Positions 6,701 to 10,650 of a DNA stretch of 10,650 bases are shown here, piece after piece. Positions within the stretch are counted from its first letter, which is position 1. The number at the start of each line of letters is the position of its first letter. The stretch lies in NCBI RefSeq assembly GCF_001279725.1, contig NZ_LGDE01000038.1, positions 1-10,650 of the forward strand, read 5' to 3'. The translations under genes and the position numbers were made by a program. Source of the stretch: Streptomyces sp. WM4235 (lineage in GTDB: Bacteria > Actinomycetota > Actinomycetes > Streptomycetales > Streptomycetaceae). The notes below the pieces were generated by a model, which did no database searches, was not told the DNA's origin, and saw only the letters and a list, made by a program, of their open reading frames with translations.

Positions 6701-9700
6701 TGCTCGGCCAGAGCGTCGAGGAGCTGACCGAGCGGATCTCGATCTACCGCGAGGCCTGGCGGAGCGCCGGTCACGCGGGTGAGCCGCACGTGACGCTGAT
6801 GCTGCACACGTTCATCGGGGACGACGCGGAGGACGTGCGGGCGCACGCCCGGCAGCCGTTCCGCGACTACCTGCGCTCCTCCGTCGGGCTGATCGAGAAG
6901 ATGGCGGCCACCCTCGGCATCGACGTCCGCGCCGACGACTTCAGCGCGGACGACCAGGAGGCCCTGCTCGACCACGCGGCGGCCCGCTACCTCACGGACG
7001 GCTCCTTCATCGGAACCGTCGAGGACCGGCTGCCCCTCCTGGGGCGGCTCGCGGGCGCGGGCGTCGACGAGGTCGCCTGCCTCGTCGACTTCGGTGTCGA
7101 CCCCGACGCGGCGCTCCGCGCGCTCACCGGCCTGGCCGCGCTGCGTTCGCGGGCGCTGAACCGGTCCGAACCGGAGGCCCGCGCGACGGAGTCCGGGGAA
7201 CCGGACGCGGAGGAGGTCCCGTTGACCTCGCTGATCCGCGCCCACGGCGTGACGCACCTCCAGTGCACCCCGTCGCTGGCGCGCGTCCTGCTGGACGAAC
7301 CGGACGCGGCGGCGCTCGGCGGGCTGCGCCGACTCCTGCTCGGCGGGGAGGCCCTGGACGCGGACCTCGCGCGCCGGCTGCACGAGCACCTCACCGGCTC
7401 GCTGCTGAACATGTACGGGCCGACCGAGACCACCGTGTGGTCCACCAGTGACACCGTGGACCCGGTGTCGGGCGCCGTCACCATCGGCCGCCCCGTCGCG
7501 GGGACGACCGTACGGGTCCTGGACGAACACGGCCGCCGCACGCCCGTCGGCGTGCCCGGCGAGCTGTACATCGGCGGCGCGGGCGTGACCGCGGGCTACC
7601 TCGGGCGCCCGGAACTCACCGCCGAGCGCTTCGTGCCGGAGCCCGCCGCGGCGTCCCGCCCCGACGGCGCCGGATCGGCCGAGACCCGCCTGTACCGCAC
7701 GGGTGACGTCGTCCGGGTGCGGCCCGACGGCCGGTTGGAGTACCTGGCCCGCAACGACGACCAGCTCAAGATCCGTGGTTTCCGGATCGAGGCCGGCGAG
7801 GTCGAGGCCGCGCTGACCGCCGTGCCCGGCGTCCGCCAGAGCGTGGTGACCGCGCACGGGCTCGGCACCGCCCGGGCGTCCTTGATCGGGTACGTGGTGC
7901 CCGATTCCCCGGACTCCCCTCCGGCCGCCGCCGACCTGCGTGCCGCGCTGGCCGCCCGGTTGCCCGGCTTCCTCGTGCCCTCGCGGTTCGTCGTGCTGGA
8001 CGCGCTGCCGTTGACGAGCAACGGCAAGGTGGACCGGGGAGCGCTGCCGGCGCCCGACACGGACCGCGCCGTCGGCGGCGCGTACGTCGCGCCCTCCACC
8101 CCCACCGAGGAGCGGATCGCGGCGATCTGGCAGCAGGCCCTCGGCGTCGAACGGGTGGGCGTCCACGACGACTTCTTCGAACTGGGCGGCCACTCGCTGC
8201 TCGCCACCCAGGTCGTCGCCGGGATCAGGCGCGCGTTCTCGACCCGGCTCCCGCTGCGCACGCTGTTCGAGGCGCCGACCGTCTCGGCCCTGGCCCGCGG
8301 CGTGGACGCGCGGGCGGACGGCGCCGCCGACCCCGGCGACGACACGGAGCGGTCGGAGCGACCGGCGGCGCTGCTGCCGGACCCGGCGACCCGGCACGAA
8401 CCGTTCCCCCTCACCGAGGTGCAGCGCGCCTATTGGATCGGCCGCAGCGGCGCCGTCGGCGGAGACGTGTCCTGCCACCTGTTCGTCGAGCTCGACGTCG
8501 ACGACGTGGACCTGGACCGTCTGGAAGGCGCCTGGCGGTCCCTCGTCCGACGCCACGACGCCCTGCGCCTGGTCGTCGACACGGACGGCACCCAGCGCAT
8601 CCTCCCCGAGGTGCCCGACTACCGCATCGAGCGCGCCGACCTGCGCGCGCTGCCGGCCGCCGAGCGCGAGACACGGTTGCGGGCGATCCGCGACACGATG
8701 TCCCACCACGTGCTGCCCGCCGAGACCTGGCCGCTGTTCCAGATCCGGGCGAGCCACACCGACGGGGGCGCGGCCCGGCTGCACTTCAGCATCGACACGC
8801 TCATCGCGGACGGCGGCAGCGTCCAGATCCTGCTGCGCGAGCTGCTCGCCGTCTACCGGGGCGAACTCGTCCCGCACGCGATGGAGTTGTCCTTCCGCGA
8901 CTACGTCATGGCCGAGCAGGCCCGACGCACGGGGCCCGGGCACGAGCGTGACCTCGCCTACTGGCGCGAGCGGCTGGACACCCTGCCGCCGGCGCCGCCG
9001 CTGCCGCTCGTCAAGCAGCTCGGGGAGCTGGCCGAGACCCGGTTCCGGCGGCGCGAGGCGCACCTCCCGGCCGAGCTGTGGTCCCGGCTGAAGGCGCGGG
9101 CCGCCGCCGCCCGGATCACCCCGTCGGCGCTCGCCCTGGCCGCGTACGCCACCGTGCTCGGCACCTGGTCGTCCAGCGACCGCTTCACCCTCAACCTGAC
9201 CCTCTTCAACCGGGTCGGCGACCATCCCGAACTGAACACGCTGGTCGGCGACTTCACCGCGCTCAGCCTGTTGGAGGTGGACCGCGCGACCAGCGGCTCC
9301 TTCGAGGAGCGGGCCCGCGCCGTGCAGGAGCGGCTCTGGGAGGACCTGGACCACCAGCTCGTCAGCGGCGTGCGCGTGGCCGGCGAACTGGCCCGCCGGC
9401 GCGGGGTGGCCGCGGCGGCCATGCCCGTCGTGTTCACCAGCGAACTCGGCGCGGCCGACGCGGGCGGCACCCCGCCGGCCGGGCTCGGGGCCCGGGTCGC
9501 GCACACCATCACCCAGACCCCGCAGGTCTGGCTCGACCACCAGATCAGCGAGGACGAGGGCCGGGTGCGGCTCACCTGGGACGCGGTGGAGGCGCTGTTC
9601 GCGCCGGGGACGCTGGACGACATGTTCGGCGCGTACACCGGCCTGCTGACCGCGCTCGCGACGGACGCCGACGCCTGGGGCGACCCGCACCGCGAGGTGC

Positions 9701-10650
9701 TCCCCGACGACCAGGTCGCCCGGTACCGGGAGCTGAACGCCACCGACGGGCCGCTCCCGGACGGGCTGTTGCACGAGCCGTTCCTCGACCGGGCCCGCCG
9801 CTCGCCCGGCCGTACCGCGGTGATCGCCGCGAACGGCACCCTCACCTACGGCGGGTTGGAGGAGGCCTCCCGGGCCGTCGCCCACGCCCTTCGCGCGGCC
9901 GGGGTCCGCCCCGGCGACCTGGTCGGCGTCCTCGCGGACCGGGGCTGGGAGCAGATCGCCTCGGCCATCGGCGTGCTCCGGATCGGGGCGGCCTACCTCC
10001 CGCTGGACGACGGTCTGCCGGCGGCCCGCATCGCCGGTTCGCTGCGGCACGCGGGCGCCTCGGCCCTGCTCGTGCCCCCGGCCGCGTCCGTCCACGAGCG
10101 CGTCCCGGACGGCGTCGCCGTCGTCCGCTTCGACGAGGCCCTCGCGTCCGCCGGCCGCGACGCGGCGCTCGAACCGGTGGCGACGGATCCCCGCGACCTC
10201 GCGTACGTGATCTACACCTCGGGTTCGACCGGGGACCCCAAGGGCGTGATGACCGATCACCGGGGCGCCCTGAACACCGTCGTCGACATCAACGAGCGCT
10301 TCGGGGTGACCTCCGAGGACCGGGTGTTCGGGCTGTCCTCGCTCGGCTTCGACCTGTCCGTGTACGACCTCTTCGGCACGTTCGCCGCCGGCGCCACCCT
10401 GGTGCTGGCGGGACCCGGGGAGGACCGCGACCCGGTGCGCTGGAACCGGCTCGTCGGCGAGCACGGCGTCACCGTCTGGAACTCCGTGCCCGCGCTCATG
10501 GAGATGCTGCTCGCCCACACGGCGGGCAACGGCGCGGCCACCGCCGAGAGCCTGCGCCTGGTCATGCTCAGCGGGGACTGGATCCCGGTGGGCATGCCCG
10601 ACCAGGTCCGGGAGGTCGCCCCGAAGGCGCGGGTCGTCAGTCTCGGCGGC
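3763..10650 (+). CDS. Nonribosomal peptide synthetase, C-A(Gly)[luciferase-like monooxygenase]-T-Cy-A(Cys), 5' part of gene
   Basis: This NRPS takes the acyl chain from the preceding PKS, adds glycine with an embedded oxidation, then adds cysteine and cyclises it to a thiazoline. Codon-by-codon translation is open for 2296 codons, with no stop before the window end. Domains by residue: charged N-terminal helix about 10-30; C 59-510 (HHMVGDA at 197); A part one 527-770 (A3 at 679, FDIS at 738); luciferase-like monooxygenase about 781-1133; A part two about 1151-1430 (NMYGPTE 1216, YRTGD 1311, NGKVDR 1420); T about 1446-1513 (Ser 1478); Cy about 1548-1980 (DTLIAD 1678); A from about 2002, cut off before A5. 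GTG at 3763 is chosen because it overlaps the PKS stop and has a good Shine-Dalgarno. I saw no TTA codon, so bldA control within this part is unlikely. Residues about 206-236 look disturbed (see the G-rich tract). The exact product is not recognised. Confidence 0.96.
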   Translation, partial: MTDSAGRPPADAGRAERLARLTPEQRARFEARTRGNATAPTAPVAVPVTPRRDTDVPAPLSFGQERLWFLDQLTPGLGVFNEYVALRLTGPLDRAALDAALKGLVVRHEALRTVVDPSGERPVQRVLDPAPVSGPGSEPVLTVVDLDPGAADGIDAAEREFAEREARRPFDLEGERLFRAVLIRSAPDRALLVVVNHHMVGDAWSRAALVGGLGGGSRAFLDPLPGGAGPPGGGREPLPVQYGDWAARQRVELTDEALARPLDYWRERLADAPPLLSLATDRLRPATPSHRGGRVHLTLDRELTEGIEEAARQARATPFMVTLAAWQAVLMRHSGQQDVVVGVPTAGRDRPELGGMVGMFINTLVMRTDLAGDPTFGELVGRARETALGALAHAEVPFERLVRDLSPDRDLSHAPLYQVQFGYRNVPAPAISLPDVAVELVDLDNGLCRTDLSLELARSGEVTTGVCEFSADLFDADTVRSWTETLERVLRRGTADPSLALSELLALTPAEEALSALAGDGGPLPADAEDVLVSLARAVRERPHAPALLSGSDPDGPALAYGALDARIEEIRARLLAAGVRPGDRVGVCLRRGADLVAALFAVLRAGAAYLPLDPGYPAERIRFVLEDASPSAVLVHAGTRDAVPSGAPLLDLDAADTDTVPSAPAADGGSHDPEAPAYVIHTSGSTGRPKGVVVLRRNLTAFLAAMDRIVTGRNDARGASGADAEPITWLAVTSVSFDISVLELLWTISRGHRVVVSPDAGTSTGVARRAAEPAPTTAAPVVVPEFSLFYFSSDSEAHAPGPAQYRLLMEGARFADTHGFSSVWLPERHFHAFGGSYPAPSVLAAALAQSTERIGIRAGSVVLPLHHPVRVAEEWSVVDNLSGGRVGLSFASGWHVDDFVLAKDAYEDRQKLMVEGIDEVRRLWRGDRVAFEGPSGRSVDVAVMPRPVQPELPFWLTSSGNPETCRKAGEIGARLLTHLLGQSVEELTERISIYREAWRSAGHAGEPHVTLMLHTFIGDDAEDVRAHARQPFRDYLRSSVGLIEKMAATLGIDVRADDFSADDQEALLDHAAARYLTDGSFIGTVEDRLPLLGRLAGAGVDEVACLVDFGVDPDAALRALTGLAALRSRALNRSEPEARATESGEPDAEEVPLTSLIRAHGVTHLQCTPSLARVLLDEPDAAALGGLRRLLLGGEALDADLARRLHEHLTGSLLNMYGPTETTVWSTSDTVDPVSGAVTIGRPVAGTTVRVLDEHGRRTPVGVPGELYIGGAGVTAGYLGRPELTAERFVPEPAAASRPDGAGSAETRLYRTGDVVRVRPDGRLEYLARNDDQLKIRGFRIEAGEVEAALTAVPGVRQSVVTAHGLGTARASLIGYVVPDSPDSPPAAADLRAALAARLPGFLVPSRFVVLDALPLTSNGKVDRGALPAPDTDRAVGGAYVAPSTPTEERIAAIWQQALGVERVGVHDDFFELGGHSLLATQVVAGIRRAFSTRLPLRTLFEAPTVSALARGVDARADGAADPGDDTERSERPAALLPDPATRHEPFPLTEVQRAYWIGRSGAVGGDVSCHLFVELDVDDVDLDRLEGAWRSLVRRHDALRLVVDTDGTQRILPEVPDYRIERADLRALPAAERETRLRAIRDTMSHHVLPAETWPLFQIRASHTDGGAARLHFSIDTLIADGGSVQILLRELLAVYRGELVPHAMELSFRDYVMAEQARRTGPGHERDLAYWRERLDTLPPAPPLPLVKQLGELAETRFRRREAHLPAELWSRLKARAAAARITPSALALAAYATVLGTWSSSDRFTLNLTLFNRVGDHPELNTLVGDFTALSLLEVDRATSGSFEERARAVQERLWEDLDHQLVSGVRVAGELARRRGVAAAAMPVVFTSELGAADAGGTPPAGLGARVAHTITQTPQVWLDHQISEDEGRVRLTWDAVEALFAPGTLDDMFGAYTGLLTALATDADAWGDPHREVLPDDQVARYRELNATDGPLPDGLLHEPFLDRARRSPGRTAVIAANGTLTYGGLEEASRAVAHALRAAGVRPGDLVGVLADRGWEQIASAIGVLRIGAAYLPLDDGLPAARIAGSLRHAGASALLVPPAASVHERVPDGVAVVRFDEALASAGRDAALEPVATDPRDLAYVIYTSGSTGDPKGVMTDHRGALNTVVDINERFGVTSEDRVFGLSSLGFDLSVYDLFGTFAAGATLVLAGPGEDRDPVRWNRLVGEHGVTVWNSVPALMEMLLAHTAGNGAATAESLRLVMLSGDWIPVGMPDQVREVAPKARVVSLGG
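4389..4409 (+). repeat. G-run cluster with G-quadruplex potential inside the C domain
   Basis: The run pattern is GG-T-G7-TT-G3-C-G5. Splitting the G7 gives four runs of at least three G separated by one or two bases, which fits a canonical quadruplex pattern on the coding strand. It encodes Val-Gly-Gly-Leu-Gly-Gly-Gly where homologous C domains usually have an R-E-L-x-x-L-Y-type segment, so it may be a sequence-quality artefact rather than a functional element. Confidence 0.6.
4449..4464 (+). repeat. C6G10 homopolymer tract
   Basis: Six C followed directly by ten G encode part of a Pro-Pro-Gly-Gly-Gly loop in the C domain. The frame is intact on both sides (PVQYGDWA follows normally). Such a tract is prone to slippage and to miscalled length. 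A one- or two-base change here would truncate the synthetase. Confidence 0.8.
5341..8046 (+). other. Glycine-activating adenylation (A) domain, interrupted between core motifs A4 and A5
   Basis: The domain activates an amino acid as the AMP ester and loads it on the T domain. Motifs in order: A1 LAYGAL (5437), A2 LRAGAAYLPLDP (5572), A3 TSGSTGRPKG (5809), A4 FDISVLELL (5974), the monooxygenase insertion, A5 NMYGPTE (7408), A6 GELYIGGAGVTAGYL (7558), A7 LYRTGD (7690), A8 DQLKIRGFRIEAGE, A10 NGKVDR (8020). Aligning by eye to the PheA numbering gives D235, I236, L239, Q278 (7261), L299, G301, M322 (7411), V330, W331, K517 (8026). DILQLGMVWK is very close to the well-known glycine code DILQLGLIWK. 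The insertion separates D235/I236/L239 from the remaining pocket residues, so both halves must fold together. Confidence 0.9.
6103..7160 (+). other. Luciferase-like FMN-dependent monooxygenase domain (MupA/Atu3671 type) embedded in the A domain
   Basis: About 350 residues fold as a luciferase-like flavin monooxygenase, predicted to hydroxylate the substrate bound to the neighbouring T domain using reduced FMN and O2. Hallmarks: FSLFYFSSDSE at the start, MEGARFADTHGFSSVWLPER then HFHAFGG (6193-6270), TERIGIRAGSVVLPLHHPVR (6319-6378), AEEWSVVDNLSGGRVGLSFASGW (6385-6450), PRPVQPELPFWLTSSGNPET (6601-6657), LTHLLGQSVEEL and LMLHTFIGDDAEDV. These match the natural-product-specific family annotated as MupA/Atu3671 luciferase-like monooxygenases. 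Flexible linkers rich in Ala/Pro/Thr (6031-6105) and in acidic residues (7160-7215) join it to the A-domain halves. Reduced flavin would have to come from a reductase not encoded here. The closest precedent I recall is the monooxygenase inside the glycine A domain of myxothiazol MtaG and melithiazol MelG. The exact oxidation is an inference. Confidence 0.93.
8098..8300 (+). other. Peptidyl carrier (T) domain of the glycine module
   Basis: The carrier bears glycine and then the acyl-glycyl intermediate. The phosphopantetheine Ser is in ELGGHSLLATQ (codon 8194-8196), preceded by GVHDDFF and followed by LFEAPTV. It is the probable platform on which the inserted monooxygenase works. A 33-residue Asp/Ala/Arg-rich linker leads to the Cy domain. 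Confidence 0.94.
8404..9700 (+). other. Heterocyclization (Cy) domain
   Basis: This domain condenses the upstream glycyl thioester with a Cys (or Ser/Thr) thioester and cyclodehydrates the product to a five-membered azoline ring. All the motifs that separate Cy from ordinary C domains are present: FPLTEVQRAYWIGR at 8404-8445, DTLIAD (DxxxxD replacing HHxxxDG) at 8794-8811, LNLTLFNR near 9190-9213, VGDFTAL from 9244, PVVFTS at 9424-9441, and ITQTPQVWLDHQ at 9508-9543. The domain appears complete and active. Because the next A domain looks cysteine-specific, thiazoline formation is the likely outcome. Confidence 0.95.
9766..10650 (+). other. Adenylation (A) domain, probably cysteine-specific, truncated by the window end
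   Basis: This is the N-terminal two thirds of an A domain that supplies the residue cyclised by the preceding Cy. Visible motifs: A1 LTYGGLEEAS, A2 LRIGAAYLPLDD, A3 YTSGSTGDPKG (10216), HRGALNTVVDIN, and A4 FDLSVYDLFG (10348-10377). Code residues by eye: D235 (10351), L236 (10354), Y239 (10363), N278 (10480), M299 (10564), S301 (10570). The cysteine code is DLYNLSLIWK, so five of six agree and position 299 is Met instead of Leu. Motifs A5-A10, the T domain and anything beyond (for example a thiazoline oxidase) are outside the window. Confidence 0.88.

Noticed and set aside
5103..6782. Plus-strand frame of 559 codons within the NRPS gene
   Set aside because: Its translation is Arg/Ala/Gly-rich nonsense, while the overlapping frame 1 encodes clear A and monooxygenase motifs over the same bases.
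6103..7160. Monooxygenase as an independent gene or a mobile insertion
   Set aside because: It is in frame with both A-domain halves, joined by linkers, has no stop or new ribosome-binding site, no flanking repeats, and the same codon use as its surroundings.
6103..7160. F420-dependent rather than FMN-dependent enzyme
   Set aside because: Both share the luciferase-like fold, but the motif set matches the natural-product FMN family; the cofactor is still assigned by family, not shown by the sequence.
8404..9700. Ordinary condensation domain
   Set aside because: The HHxxxDG motif is replaced by DTLIAD and all other Cy-specific motifs are present.
3772..10518. Very long open frame on the minus strand (2248 codons)
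   Set aside because: It lies fully opposite the NRPS gene. Its translation is rich in Arg, Gly, Val and His, with no recognisable domain. Long antisense frames are expected in G+C-rich coding DNA with strong third-position bias.

Overview
The window is very rich in G+C, with G or C at almost every third codon position. It is entirely coding on the + strand and has the look of a Streptomyces-like actinomycete. It holds two head-to-tail genes of a modular assembly line, and both are cut by the window edges. No RNA genes, mobile elements, CRISPR arrays, promoters or terminators are evident, and there is no intergenic space.

Region 1 (2-3766) is the 3' part of a modular type I polyketide synthase: the C-terminal part of a KS, then AT, a reductase unit (structural plus catalytic KR halves) and a carrier protein. 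It is one KS-AT-KR-ACP extension module, lacking DH and ER. The AT looks malonyl-specific, and the KR keeps its Lys, Ser, Tyr and Asn residues. The expected step is one malonyl extension followed by ketoreduction to a beta-hydroxyacyl thioester.

Region 2 (3763 to beyond 10650) is a nonribosomal peptide synthetase. It starts on a GTG that overlaps the PKS stop codon (GTGA), so the two genes are almost certainly co-transcribed and translationally coupled. Domain order is C, A split by an inserted luciferase-like flavin monooxygenase, T, Cy, A (truncated). The split A domain has a near-perfect glycine specificity code (DILQLGMVWK) once residues from both sides of the insertion are assembled. The second A domain, downstream of a heterocyclization domain, shows the start of a cysteine code (D-L-Y-N-M-S).

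Taken together, the PKS makes a beta-hydroxyacyl chain, the first NRPS module adds glycine that the embedded monooxygenase probably oxidises, and the Cy module adds cysteine and closes a thiazoline onto the glycine carbonyl. The most interesting element is this mid-assembly oxidising glycine module directly before a thiazoline-forming module. The final product is not identifiable from the window. A short G-biased stretch in the C domain (about 4386-4464) erases a normally conserved segment and may be a base-calling or assembly problem.
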